Below are positions 23,552-34,845 of a stretch of DNA of 64,000 nucleotides, in pieces (positions within the stretch are counted from its first letter, which is position 1; the number at the start of each line of letters is the position of its first letter). This DNA comes from Agapanthus africanus (lineage: Eukaryota > Streptophyta > Magnoliopsida > Asparagales > Amaryllidaceae). The position numbers were made by a program, and so were the translations under genes. Location of the stretch: positions 700,860,761-700,924,760 of the forward strand of contig CM057339.1 of assembly GCA_030015575.1 (NCBI GenBank), written 5' to 3'. Under the pieces are notes generated by a model that worked only from the letters and a program-made list of their open reading frames with translations, was not told where the DNA came from and did no database searches.

Positions 23552-25484
23552 CCTAGTCGTGGGAATACCGAGACATGGCATCGATACTCCAGAGTAGACT
23601 AGCGTATGCGCTTCTTGACCTATATGATGGGCGATGGATGATCCCATATCCATTGGTGTTTGACATCAGAGAAGGTATACGGGTGCTCAGTGGAGACTGG
23701 GTACATTGGACGGACTCACCGAGAACTCCCAGATTGTATTATACCTCACGTCAGATGGCAGTTCTCTGGTGACACTGGTACAGGTTAGTCTGTAGACCCG
23801 AGATCGTCATAGAGTCTTGTGTGATTCCCACTGTGCTTTGATTTCCATCATACCACGTCCAAGAGGGCGTGCAAAAAGGTGGCTTTTTGGTACAGTCCCG
23901 AATCACATGGAGGCAATGAGCGATAGGAGGGGTTTCATCTCTCCCGGTATAGGGAGTTGATGTTGCGCTGTGTTCGATTGGCTATAACTGGAAATCGCTG
24001 GCCAGGGTTGCTGAGATTTACTGGTAAGTGTTATCAGTAGTTTCTCGAACTGTTATAGAACTCATATCGACACGACTTATCAAGCTACTGGGGTCTGACG
24101 TTTACCACCCCTAGGCAAGATATGCGACATATCAGACGAAAAGACCGGACTGTACGGGAGTGTTACTGGTTGGATTCACAGGAGAATGTACAGGCTTGCT
24201 TGTTGATCTTCTGATTGCTCAATACCTGGGTGGCTGTTACGTTTTGCTGACCGCTTACAGCTTGTGGGTGTTTGATATGATCATCACCTACTGCCGGCAT
24301 ATTGACGATTCTTTAGAGTCCTACACAGAGGTTTCCTGGCTCAGGCAAAACGGAGTAGGAGCACATATGTGATATGTGCGGGACCGGGAATAATACGTGT
24401 ATGCGATACCGTATTAGATTCTCGCGATATGAGATATCGGCCGGGTATATGTGATATAGCCGGGCCATCGGATCAAGTGTTGATTCGATAAACTGATACA
24501 GATTATATTAGTCGGTTATTTATGAAATAGCCGGATTATCGGATCAAGTGTTGATTCGATAATTTAATATATAATTATATATTTGATATATTATATTACA
24601 TTAACTAATATAAGCTCACTTAAAGATTCTTTTTCTCATTTGGATAATACATTGATATATATGTGATATATGTTAATTGTATTATTTTATTTTGTTACAA
24701 AATATATTATATATGTGATATATAATATTGTAACAAGTTATGATTACAAATGCAACATGTTTTGTGGAGATTAAACATAGTTAGGGTTTGATTTGGGTTA
24801 GCTTTTTCATGAAGCTTCTAGAAGCTTTATTTTTGTTTTAAGCAAAGATATTTTTGTGTAGATATTTTATTAACCCAACCCAAACCCTTTACTCTAGTTA
24901 ACTCTCTATATGGGTTAAGTCTTTATTCTTAACCATGGGTTGCAATTGTAACCATAGAATAATAATTCATTATTCATCACAAAGTAATTTCTTCTTCTTC
25001 TTCCTTTGAGAAAAGCTTTCTAGCTTTTTCTTATGTGATGATTTTGAGTGAGAAATTGAAAACAAATGAGAGATAAATTTCTATTTCATCATCCTCATCT
25101 ATTCTAGCCACTTAGATTAGGGTGTTTGCTTTGCTAATACTTGATTAGTAAAGTAAGTGCTTGGGCTTGAGTTTCTTCAAGGTAGATCATCTTTGTTGTT
25201 GAAGATTGGAAGCAGGCTTGCATCTTTCTCTTCATGGAGCCTCTCTTGAGTCCAGGTACTCGATGATCGCAGCGAAGGGACTTCAACACGGAGCTTTAGA
25301 AGTGAAGGAACGGACTATAAAGGTTGTAATCCCTAACTCTTAGATGTAAAGTTGTTTACATGCTTTGTTTATCCTAATATTCTAGTTAAGATCTTGGTTA
25401 GGGTGTGTTTAGCATCCCAAAAATTTTAAAGTAGCATGATTGATGCTTTACAAAACCTTCACAAGGTGCTAAGCTAACCCCACA

Positions 25485-27603
25485 GAACCCTAACCTAGAA
25501 TCTTTAACTAAAAATTTAAACAAAACAACATGCAAACAACTTTGCATACTAAGTGAATGAGGAATACAACCTTTGTAAACCGGTCCTTCACTTCTAAAAC
25601 TCCGTGTAGTAGTCCATTCGCTCTAAGAAGTGAACACCCGAACTCTAGTAAGGGTTCACTTGAAGAAATGAACAAGCTTGCTCGTAATCTTCGAGAACGA
25701 AGATGACCTACGTCGAGAAGACTCAAGCTCATACTACCTCTTCACTAATTGTAGATTAATGAAGCAAACACCCTAAACTAAATGGCTAATAGTAGAGAAT
25801 GATGAAGTAGCAAATGAGCTCACTTTAAATTTGTTTTTCTCACAATATTTCCGCACCTTGAGAAAAGCTAGCAAGCTTTCTCAATAAAGAAGAAGATGAA
25901 GAAAAATGAAGATTAGAAAATGAACTCATGAGGTGAGAATAGCAATCATGGTTGAGTTAGTATCATACACTAACCCATGTAGAGAATAAACCATGGCTAA
26001 ACAATAATGGTTAGGTTAATAAATATTTACAAGTAAAACAAAATTAGTGGACTTGGTCAATGGTTCCACAAGCTTCTACAAGCTTCAACCATGTGACTAA
26101 TTACCAACTAATTTTGATTAATTTTAAATAAATAAAACCATACATTATCATAAGCTTGGTGTGAGTCTCATACACCCATGTCACATGTGGCATCAAGCAT
26201 GACACAATAGTTGTACATTAATATATATCACATATATACTATATGCACACAAGTGAGAAAAAGAAATGCTTAGTGAGCAAATATTAGTTAATATAAGTTA
26301 ATATATCAAATATATAATTATATATTAAATTATCAAATCAGCACTTGATTTAATAATCCGGCTATATCACATACAACCGACTAATATCATATGAATCAAT
26401 TTATCGAATCAACACTTGATCCGATAACCCGGCTATATCACATATAACCGACCGATATCATATATCGCGAGAATAGAATGTGGTATCACATACGCGCATT
26501 AATCTCGGTCCCGCACATATCACATATGTGCTCCTACTTCGTTTCGCATGAACCAGGAAACGTCTATGTAGGACTCTAAAGACTCGTCAATACGCCGGCA
26601 GTAGGTGATGATCATATCAAACACCCACAAGCCGCAAGCGGTCTGCTAAACGTAACGGCCACCCGGGTATTGAGCTATCAGAAGATCAACAAGCAAGCCT
26701 GCTCATACTCCTGCGAATCCAATCAATAACACTACCGTAAAGTCCGGTCTCTTCGTCTGATATGTTGCATATCTCGTCTGGGGGTGGTAAGCGTCAGACC
26801 CCAATAGTTTAATAAGTCGTGCCGATGTGAGGCTCATAACGGGTCGAGAAACTACTGATAAAACTTACCAGTAAATCTCAGAAACAGCTATGGCCAGGGA
26901 CTTACTGTCATGGCCAATCGAGCACAGCGCAACATCAACCCCCAATACCGGGAGAGACGAAATCCCCTCCTATCGTTCATTACCTCCATGTGACTCGGGA
27001 CTGTACCCAAAAACCACCATTTTGCACGTTCTCTTGAACGTGGTAAGGTGGAAATCAAAGCATGGTAGGAATCACACAAGACTCTATGACGATCTCGGGT
27101 CAACAGACTAACCTGTACCAGTGTCACTAGAGAACTGCCATCTGACGTGAGGTATAATACCATGTAGGAATTCTCGGCGAGTCCGTCCAGTGTACCCAGT
27201 CTCTATTGAGTACCCGTATACCATCTCTGATGTCAAACACCAATGGATATGGAATCATCCATCGCCCATCTATATGGGTCGAGAAGCTATACACTAGTCT
27301 ACTCTGGTATATCGATGCCCCGTCTCGATACACCCACGACTAGGGACATTAAAGGATGTACTCACGGACTACCTTTGTCCCACCAATATGATCCGCATCA
27401 TAATCCAGGTAGTCAAGTACACATCCTAAGGGCTTTATCAACATGTAACAGAGAGACAATCAGTGTACATGTTAAAATAAAGAGTAACCAGATAATATAC
27501 TATCATGTCGAGTAAGAAAGTCCTCCCTATGTATGTCCAAGCATCCACTATAATATACATCATATGTACAATAATGGCCTCTAAGGCATACATATAACTA
27601 ACA
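25485..27603 (-). mobile_element. LTR B: inverted, diverged Angela-like LTR abutting element A
   Basis: Read on the minus strand it starts TGTTAGTTATATGTATGCC at 27603 and follows the A LTR along its length with clear divergence. Its far end stops at GGTTAGGGTTC, about 85 bp short of the A LTR end, exactly where A's 3' LTR finishes. No primer site or internal region follows. It is therefore a solo or truncated LTR of a sister subfamily, standing head-on to A. Neither side shows a target duplication. It may remain from recombination between two oppositely oriented elements. Confidence 0.75.
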
Positions 27604-28060
27604 CAGTCCGTGCGACCCTGTCGAGGGAGGGGGTGCCGTCATACCTGGGGGCAGGCAAGCTGACCGATACCTCCTCGGGAGGGACTGGAGCGTGATGGGC
27701 CTCAGAGCGGGGTGCTCTGGCTAGAGAACTCGGTGTGGAGCTGTGAGACGCCCACCGGGTCATCGAGTTGGTCGCCATGGGGGATCTGTGGCCGCCCGAG
27801 ATAGCGAGGTGGTGCCCAAAAGTGCTGGCGTGGGTAGTGTCTTCTCACCCCATGTGGCGCTCCCGTGGTGGGGGAACGGCGACTCAGGGAGCATGTCCCG
27901 CCGTTTGTACGCGGACAAGCACGTCCACGATGAACGCGGGCCAATCTATCCGAGCAGATAGGGAGTGAATGGCGTTCGGGGGAGGAGGGGATCCACCCGC
28001 GTCTCCGTTGTGGGGAGGACGGCGGCTGGAGCTCGGGTCGTCGCGGTGATCACTCGCCAT
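27604..28060 (-). pseudogene. Tat1 gag, N-terminal part
   Basis: The minus-strand start codon at 28058-28060 opens MASDHRDDPSSSRRPP, about 70 bases after the LTR, as expected for Tat gag. The matching start in Tat2 reads MARDHPEDPGTSRRLP. The part ends at the A/B insertion. Broken. Confidence 0.72.
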
Positions 28061-28106
28061 ATGTTCGAGATCGGAATGTGAACTTTCGTTGAGTGGAACT
28101 TGATGA

Positions 28107-28129
28107 TTTTCCCACAGACGGCGCCAACT
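28107..28129 (-). other. Primer-binding region of Tat1
   Basis: In sense TTGGCGCCGTCTGTGGG follows the LTR end directly. This is the usual Tat/Athila-type primer site context. I do not assign the tRNA. Confidence 0.8.
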
Positions 28130-28950
28130 GATGTATCTCTGGATCTCCTTCAGATGTTACCTTCCGTTGACACGCAGCGAGTGGTGACGAGTGGCTGAGA
28201 TTGGATCTGAGGGTTTCCCTTTGGTGCGTGTGGATCTCAATGGGCTTGAAGTGGATGAAGCCAAGCTACCTGCAAAGAAGTCACGGGGTGGTTGTGCCAC
28301 CGAGGACCCTCCGACGATCAAGTTAGACGGGCTAAATGGACAGAGTAGCGGCCTATCGGGGTAAAATTGCCTTACCTAAGTCGTCTGAGAGAGGGGTTTA
28401 TATAATGGCAGCCGTAGGCTGGCGGGTGCGAGATTCACGCCGGCCGTTACGCTCATGGCGTTACGCCTGCGTGAAAGGCGGGATTTTCCATTAATGACAA
28501 GATGCGCTCGTTAATGGGGGAACGAGATGGCATGGAACGAGGGATCGTGGGCGGCGGATATCTCGCATCAGGCGAGATTCGCGGAGCCGTGGCGGAGACG
28601 CCTGTGATCGGTGATATGGGTCGGTCGATGGGACTGAGGAAAAGAAGCTCGGCGGGAGGTTCGGAGGCGAGCGGGAGGCTGAGTGGGCTTGGTTCATGTG
28701 ATAGGTCGGAGGCGAGCTAGGAGGGCTGAGGGAGAACTCAGCGTGCAAGAGGGCTCGGAGGCGAACCGATGGTTGTTTGTGAGGCGGGCACATGAGTCTT
28801 CGGGAAGGCCATCGAAGGTCGGAAACATCCTTGGGATGAAGGCCCGAGCATTCTTCTAATGTACCATTCCGGCTCCTTTCCCGCAAGCCCTGGGACACGT
28901 CATCTGCCACGTGTCAATATCTAAAGAGTGCTCAGTACCGAGCATCATCA
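28130..28950 (-). repeat. 5' LTR of Tat1
   Basis: 821 bp. Sense start TGATGATGCTCGG at 28950, sense end ...GATACATCA at 28130. A GGTTTATATAATGGC TATA context lies near 28393-28407. The first 60 bases share their layout with the Tat2 LTRs. Confidence 0.82.
28893..28915. promoter_or_regulatory. G-box inverted pair in U3 of the Tat1 LTR
   Basis: GACACGT and CACGTGTC face each other across 7-8 bases (sense GACACGTGGCAGATGACGTG...). CACGTG and ACGTG cores bind plant bZIP/bHLH factors, including ABA- and stress-linked ones. The block is kept almost unchanged in both Tat2 LTRs. Confidence 0.65.
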
Positions 28951-29463
28951 CTTAACAAGCACCGGTGGCTCGTTAGGAAAAAGAGAAGGCTAGTAAAATT
29001 TGTCTAGATGCCAAGTGATATAATCATAGAAAGACCAGCAATCATGATCATTGTAAATTGTACGGGGAAACGCTACATAATGCAAAACATGGTAAATAAG
29101 AAATGCAAGTTCTAATCTAAATGCAAGATCCAACATGTGATAATTGGAAGAAATAAGCTTTATTCTAAATTTATGACGTGATTTGATGTGATTCAAGAAG
29201 GCGATGAGTGGAAATTAACAAACAATTTTTAAGATCCAAATATAACATATTTAGAAAAATGGAGTTCGGTTATGATATTAGATAGGCATGACGTATGAAA
29301 GTAACCTTTCCGACCACTTGCGAAAAATCTCATTTAGTAAGAATGCTTCATCAATCTTCTCATAATACCTAACATAATGCAGAAACCTAAATTTCATCAA
29401 GACGCTATGTTTCATTCATAAATAGAATTTACAAGCAAACTTCCTATCCAACCTGCAATCTGG
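28951..29463. other. AT-rich spacer, nothing recognised
   Basis: Sequence flanking the Tat1 LTR. I see no convincing reading frame, repeat or regulatory structure. Confidence 0.5.
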
Positions 29464-29818
29464 ACAATTTTTGGGAATTAGCAGTTCTTTAAAAAAATAG
29501 CAAAATGGTGTTGGATTTGAAATATTTAGCAATATGGTGTTGTTTGGATGATGAAGGAGAACTAACAATTTTTAACTAAAACCGCACTTTTAAAGTGCGA
29601 TTTTAGACTTGGCAGCAAATCTTAAAGAATACTTGACAAAATCGTCTATAAATCAAAGCTGGATATGTGGCGAAGTCTAAAACTGCACTTTAAAAATATG
29701 GTTTTAATTAGAAAATGTTGATTCTCCTTAATTACTCAACCAACACCGTTTTGCTAAATATTTCTAAACTAACACTATTTTGCTATTTAAAAAAAACCTG
29801 ATAAATCCCAAAAATTGT
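29464..29818. mobile_element. 355-bp foldback/MITE-like element
   Basis: The ends ACAATTTTTGGG and CCCAAAAATTGT are exact inverted repeats. The resemblance continues inward for most of the element (AATAGCAAAATGGTGTT against its inverse, AAATATTTAGCAA on both arms, and AAAACCGCACTTTTAAAGTG against an inverted copy), leaving only a small loop. It has no coding capacity. No clear target duplication is seen. Transcription in either direction would give a long imperfect hairpin RNA. Confidence 0.75.
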
Positions 29819-29926
29819 TACCTAACATAATTGTGGGTGGGGACATCGTTTCTCACACCATATCTCTTCTCCTTTTGGGGGCAAGTTGGGGTCCACATTG
29901 GCTTGAGGCTAATGCCTAAAGGTGTC

Positions 29927-30472
29927 AAAAGGACGGGTCGGTCCCGCGGACGGGTCATTACTGGTAGCGGGTAAAAATGCCAGAAATTAAATCGGTGATA
30001 ATTTTCATGCCGTTGACCCAACTCACTGCGGGCGGGCGGGTGTGCTGGTAATCTGTGAATGGATAAACGGGTCATCCATGAACAGGTTAGCAGCTAACTT
30101 AATACTACTTATTGACATGAACATGCATGTAACTATGTAATTGCAATTTAAAGATAAAGGATTGTGTCTTGAATTTATTAATTATTTTAATTAAAGGAAA
30201 TAATTTCATACATATGTATCTCATAATGAATTCTTGGTATTTATAATATAAATTTAATGCCAATATTTAATCTCATATTGGCTAGGAATGAAAAATCATT
30301 TGCCTTTTTTTTAACACGGGCCAACTAGAACCCGTGGACCGGGTGAAACCTAAGAACCCGCGGACCGGATACGGGTAATATTTTAATGGGCAGTAAAATC
30401 TTGACCCATGATTGATGTTTTATGGGTTGATCCACGGGTCAAATGTGTTGTGGGTCATTATTGACACCTCTG
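29927..30472. mobile_element. hAT-like non-autonomous remnant
   Basis: The ends carry inverted AGGTGTCAA / TTGACACCT. Subterminal regions are rich in GGGTC/GACCC and CGGACGGGTC-type motifs, common at ends of plant hAT derivatives. The interior is AT-rich and noncoding. The 8-bp flanks do not match well, so the ends may have decayed. Confidence 0.5.
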
Positions 30473-30979
30473 CTAGACTTTAAATGAGATGAGGTTGTTT
30501 TGGTATTTAAATTATGTATTTTGGTAAACTTGGTTGCAGATAAAAACTTAATAAGATTGGAGTATACATAAAAGACTAACTTGTACAAACTATTTATTAT
30601 ATGCAAGCTAGAGTTTTTTGCCACACTGTATTTAATAAAGAAAATAGAAGTCTTAAAAGTACATAATTGAGTAGAGTACCATGCTCTACTTTTCCTCAAA
30701 CTAAAAATAAAAATAAATAAAAATCAAACAAAATAAAAAATTATATAATAAGGTGCACGCCAGAATTTGCTAAAAGAAAACACATCTTTACAAGAGGTCC
30801 AAATAAACTCGCAAAGGTACACACTATTTTAAAGTAATTTGTTTTGGCTATAAAGATGCTAGGTGGCCTTTGATCACAGTGTCCTTTTTTCTTTCTTGGA
30901 TGCAGGTGCATTTTGTTCTCTTTTCATATGCATTAGGCTAATGAGGATCCTTAGTCATGTGCAACCTCATGTATGTTTT
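30473..30979. other. AT-rich spacer, target region of Tat2
   Basis: Mostly AT-rich with no recognised gene. Near 30895-30906 a pyrimidine-rich run ending TTGGATGCAG resembles a splice acceptor, but no exon can be supported. Confidence 0.4.
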
Positions 30980-31019
30980 ATGTGCGATGATGCTCAGTAT
31001 TGGCGTTCTTCAAGATCAG

Positions 31020-31041
31020 GACACGTGGCAAATGACGTGTC
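31020..31041. promoter_or_regulatory. G-box inverted pair, Tat2 5' LTR
   Basis: GACACGTGGCA and TGACGTGTC stand as an inverted pair about 35 bp inside the LTR. The equivalent block lies at 61102-61123. Confidence 0.65.
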
Positions 31042-31444
31042 CCGGAGATCAGAAGAAAGGGTCGCAGGGGCCGATCAGGCCACCCCTGTACCCGACCAGC
31101 AAGCACAAGCTGACTCACCTCAGAGCCCCCTGGAAATTGGCCTCCTCAGCCTCTCAGCTCGCCCCGAGCTGCCACAGGACCAAGATTCCTCGTCCCTCTC
31201 GCTCGTCCCAGAGCTCCCCAGCCGAGGCCATCTTCCTCGGTCCTCCGACCGACCGACTCCACCACTCACAGGCGTAACCGCCGCTCCGCAAATCTCGCCA
31301 TGCGCAGATTCTCCGCCAGCAACATCCCACGTTCCACGCCATCACGATCCCCATTAATGGGCGATCCGCTCTTTACGCAGGCATGACGTCGGGAGCGTAA
31401 CTGCCGGCGAGATTCTCGCGCCTGCTGCTGCGTGCTACCGCAAC

Positions 31445-31452
31445 TATATAAA
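31445..31452 (+). promoter_or_regulatory. TATA box, Tat2 5' LTR
   Basis: TATATAAA followed by CCCCCATCACAGAGGGG. The same box is at 61527-61534 in the 3' LTR. Confidence 0.75.
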
Positions 31453-31722
31453 CCCCCATCACAGAGGGGTCAAGTAAGCCATTTTTTACTCCACTTAGCC
31501 GTTACGCTGCTCGGATTTAGCACTAACTTGATCGTCGGAGGGTCCACGGTGGTACCAAACCATCCCGGGACTTCTTTGTAGGTACTCAGCGCTAAACTCT
31601 TCAAACCACCAATCTCTTCAAAAACCATTGAGTCCCACACACAACGGGGGATCCCCTCCAGAATCCACCGAGAGATCGACGGAAGACAACATCTAAAGGA
31701 GACCCGAAAAGGAAGTCCATCA

Positions 31723-31745
31723 GTTGGCGCCGTCTGTGGGAAACG
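31723..31745 (+). other. Primer-binding region of Tat2
   Basis: GTTGGCGCCGTCTGTGGGAA immediately after the LTR, as in Tat1. Confidence 0.85.
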
Positions 31746-31788
31746 CAAACTTCACAAAAACAAAGTTGGCCTTCCGATCTCCGTCCAC

Positions 31789-32201
31789 ATGGCGCGCGAT
31801 CACCCTGAAGATCCAGGTACCAGCCGCCGCCTCCCTCTCATCGGAGGCGCGAATGAACCTCCTTCGACGACCGTCCTCAACGCCCTCGCCGGCCGAATAG
31901 ACCGACTAAAGTCCAAACGGCCAGGCCAGGGCCCCAGATAGCCGCTCCTCCGCCTCCAGAAGACTCTGCCCTCGTCGACACGGCTGACCACCGGCAGGCT
32001 ACGTCCCATGGCCACAGATCTCACGGGCCGATACTCGTACGCTGGGCGATCATTGAGCCTCCTCTGGCGGAATCGAAACGACGCGACTCTGGCGCTTCGC
32101 CTCCCCGCACAATCGATGCGCGTGCTACGCGCACGTTCACCGCGACCGTTCCTGTTCCCCATACCTGCAACTGGATGGTCGGGCGAAATATCATGAAGAA
32201 T
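31789..32201 (+). pseudogene. Gag N-terminal remnant of Tat2
   Basis: The start codon at 31789 opens MARDHPEDPGTSRRLP, similar to the gag start of Tat1, and continues with NALAGRIDRLK. Capsid and zinc-knuckle parts are absent; the sequence passes into the 84-bp repeats. It probably remains from a once complete gag, and may persist because packaging signals often reach into gag. Broken. Confidence 0.6.
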
Positions 32202-32272
32202 CAGCCAAGCAGCTACCCTGCTCGGTTATCCCTGGCCGATAGCTTCCCTACTCGCAACGCCAGAGATCAAAG
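32202..32272 (+). repeat. First 84-bp-type repeat unit of Tat2
   Basis: CAGCTACCCTGCTCGG followed by ATCCCTGGC...GCCAGAGAT is one unit of the array that resumes at 44283. It is cut by solo LTR G at 32273. Confidence 0.8.
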
Positions 32273-32288
32273 TGTTGGCTATAGTGCT

Positions 32289-34403
32289 TGTTAGAGATAG
32301 TGCCCTCAGAGTCAATTATTGGATCACAGGCACGTGATTGCAATGATTGAGGGAGGACCTATACCAGTAGGACAGTCTTACTCAAGATGATAATATGCTA
32401 TCTGGTTTATCTTTATCATCGTGTACTGCTTTAGGTGACCTTACAGGTCACTATTGCACGTTGATAGAGCCCTTAGGATTCTTGCTTGACGGCCAGCAGT
32501 ATGATGGCGATCATATACGTAGGGGCTGGGGTCTATAAGCACATCCTTAAAGTGGTCCCTAGTCGTGGGAGTTTCAAGACTGGGCATCGATACTCCATTA
32601 GTAGACTAGTGTATACATCGAGACCCCGACGAGGGGCGGTGGCCGGTCTCACAAGCCACTGGTGTCAGTTGGTTCACCTAAGATGTATACAGGTGCTCAT
32701 TGGGTTATGAGTACACCGGACAGGACTCGCCGGGAACATGCTAGTTGGGATTATACCAGACGTCAGATAGCAGTTCCCTGGTGACATGTGTACAGGTTAG
32801 TTCATCGACCTGAGATCGTCATTTGTCTCGTGTGAGTTCCCACTGTGCTTTGATTACTACCTTACCACGGCTCAAAGGAGTCGTGCAAACAAGTTTTAGT
32901 TGGGTACAGTCCCGAGCCACATGGAGGCAGTGAGCGGATCTGCAGGGGTTCGTCTCTCCCGGTATTGGGGGTGAGGTCGCGCTGTGTCTAGGAGAGCCAT
33001 TACACAAAGCCCTCGGCCGAGGCAGGAGATTTACTGGTAGGTATTCCAGTAGTATCTCAGGGTGTTCTGGGCTACACTCCGACACGACTTGTACCGCTTA
33101 TGGGGGTCCGACTTTTACCAACCCCCTAGGCCCACTATGCGATACTCATAGACGAACGAACCGAACTGTACGGATATTGTCACTGACAGGCTCAGTAGGG
33201 TGTCAGGATGAGTTCGCTCATCAACGTCCCTTTTGGTCAATAGCTGGTAGCCCGTCACGTATGGCTAATACCTCTGACGTGCTAGTGGTTAAATCCACAG
33301 CCATAGTATTGACGAGTCTTTAGAGTCCACCACACACAGTTACTCAAGTTTCGGGCGAAACGCTGTAGAGGCCGTATGGAGATATGGCAGGGTTCGATCA
33401 GATACGTGCGGTATTGCACGGATCGTAATCAGACGGATAATACTAGCGGACTTTGGTTTAAACCGGATCCTAGTATTGTACAGTGTAGATTTTGTCTCTT
33501 TGAATTTGTATTCAGTGGGAATACAAATGCGGGTATGTATATACTGTCGCGGGGTTTTCCTTTAATTTATTACGGGATCAGTTTTCTGAAGTTGCCAGTT
33601 TGCATTCCGTTCCGGCCAGTTTTCCTTTGTTCCTTCCCAGCCGGACTTTTCAGATGGAGGGACTAATTTGCAGTTGTGCAAATTATCTTTTGTGGAGGGT
33701 TTCTTTGTGAAATGGTGGCATCATGATGGTTCTTGCATGATGAGATTCTTTTTCCATCACTTGCTTGCATTAATTGAGATTAGAATGGATTAGAAGTTGA
33801 TGTGAGGCTTGCTTTTGGATGTGGTCACCCTTTGGCTTCTACTACACTCACCTCCATTCTTGCTTTAGTTCTTCCTCTCCTCATTTTTCCATATTGGGGG
33901 TCTGCCACATATTAGTGGGGAGAGGAGAGAGTTCATTTTTCATGAGGGAATTATTCATATCTCATTTGCATGCTTGCTAAATTCTCAACCTCTCTCCAAA
34001 GTTCTTTCATTCTCTTCTCCATCAAAAGGCAACTTCACCCCATTGAGACAAAGGTTTTCTACACTAGTCTACAGCAAACCTTGGACGCGTCGGCTAGCCA
34101 ACTTCGCGCCCGAGTTGCCTCGGTCTAGAGGTAGGAGCCCGTAAAAGAACCCGGCGATGTGGTGCCCGTTTCGATGAGGAGGCGACGACCGGAGATTCCG
34201 TGAGGAGATCGGAGTGGAGACAAAGAACGAAGGACACGGATCGCTCGGTATATCTCTCCCTCCATTCTCTTGATAGCTAGGATTAGGTTAATGGTTACGA
34301 TCCGGGTTTATTGTCTGCGGTAGCGCCGGTTTAAAGTTAAGAAAATTTTTGATTCCGCATTTTGGCCTCGATTAGACGGCCGGGGCGCTGCCGTGGCACA
34401 ACA
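32289..34403 (+). repeat. 5' LTR of element C
   Basis: 2,115 bp, matched by 40154-42269. The last 100 bases hold GGTAGCGCCGGTTTAA and GGCCGGGGCGCTGCCG, shared with LTRs G and X. Confidence 0.93.
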
Positions 34404-34415
34404 TGGTATCAGAGA
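34404..34415 (+). other. Primer-binding site of element C
   Basis: TGGTATCAGAGA directly after the LTR; complementary to initiator Met-tRNA at 11 of 12 bases. Confidence 0.9.
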
Positions 34416-34609
34416 CAAGCCATTAACCTTCTAGCTTGCTCTAACGTGTTTACAAGTTCGATCGAACGAATTTCCAAAAACCGCGTTTCCATGTCGTAGT
34501 TTCTATCGAATTTTTCCTTGCTCTAAAAATTATTTGGTACATTGGAAAATTACGTGCAGGGCTTTTTTATGAATTCTGTGAAAATTTGGTACGCTGATGT
34601 TACTGTAGC

Positions 34610-34656
34610 GCGGCGGTTTAGCGGCCAAAACCATGTTTTGGCCGCGGAACCGCCGC
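34610..34656 (+). other. GC-rich hairpin in the leader of C
   Basis: Arms 34610-34630 and 34636-34656 pair at 19 of 21 positions around the five-base loop CCATG. They are built on GCGGCGGTT and GCGGCCAAAA. Confidence 0.78.
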
Positions 34657-34845
34657 CGTTTTGTGGCCAAACCGTACCAAATTTCTACAGTGGTTTAGTG
34701 ACATGGAAATAGGGTTTCTGCTATATTCTTTTTGGGCCCAGATATTTTTGAGTGCTACAGTTGTGCTTGGGGCCCACTTCGAAAAATTCAGTCGATCGAA
34801 AATTTGAAACATGTTAGTTCACAGTATTTACATTATATCTGCGAC

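Larger units (their letters stand above)
5344..25484 (+). mobile_element. Element A: Ty1/copia (Angela-like) retrotransposon, broken, split by X
   Basis: The element has a 5' LTR (5344-7532, TGTTGG...CCCTACA), an initiator-Met tRNA primer site, a leader of about 3 kb, copia-order gag-pol remains, a polypurine tract at 13467-13477, and a 3' LTR starting at 13478. Element X interrupts the 3' LTR between 13742 and 23557. The LTR start, with ATGCCCTAGAGGCC, and the domain order resemble the Angela group of Ty1/copia. The LTR pair looks about 97% alike by eye, suggesting an age of order one million years at usual plant rates. No target duplication links the flanks; the right end touches the inverted LTR B. 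The pol is heavily broken (many breaks). Confidence 0.85.
13478..25484 (+). repeat. 3' LTR of element A, split by element X
   Basis: LTR sequence runs 13478-13742 and resumes at 23557, ending ...CTAACCCCACA at 25484. About 2.19 kb remain once X and one CCTAG copy are set aside, close to the 5' LTR length. Confidence 0.9.
1240..28950 (-). mobile_element. Tat1: Ty3/gypsy Tat-lineage retrotransposon, broken and interrupted
   Basis: Read right to left, the element shows a 5' LTR (28130-28950), a primer site with GGCGCCGTCTGTGGG, the start of gag, then (beyond a 22.3-kb insertion at 5344-27603) the end of gag, protease, reverse transcriptase, RNase H and a second, archaeal-type RNase H. The dual RNase H is a hallmark of the Tat lineage (Ogre, Retand and relatives). 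LTR H interrupts the element at the start of the integrase part, and the rest is outside the window. It is broken, with several breaks beyond the insertions. Its LTR begins like that of Tat2, so the two belong to related subfamilies. The nested insertions show that it is among the oldest layers here. Confidence 0.85.
30985..31722 (+). repeat. 5' LTR of Tat2
   Basis: 738 bp, paired with 61067-61804 without length difference. It ends ...AAGTCCATCA just before the primer site. Confidence 0.92.

Noticed and set aside
30439-30699. 86-codon minus-strand frame in spacer
   Set aside because: AT-rich, no homology recognised, overlaps the hAT-like remnant end.
30863-31357. 164-codon plus-strand reading frame over the Tat2 left end
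   Set aside because: It begins with GTG in AT-rich spacer and continues into LTR sequence. A splice-acceptor-like run lies near its start, but no host exon can be supported from this window alone.
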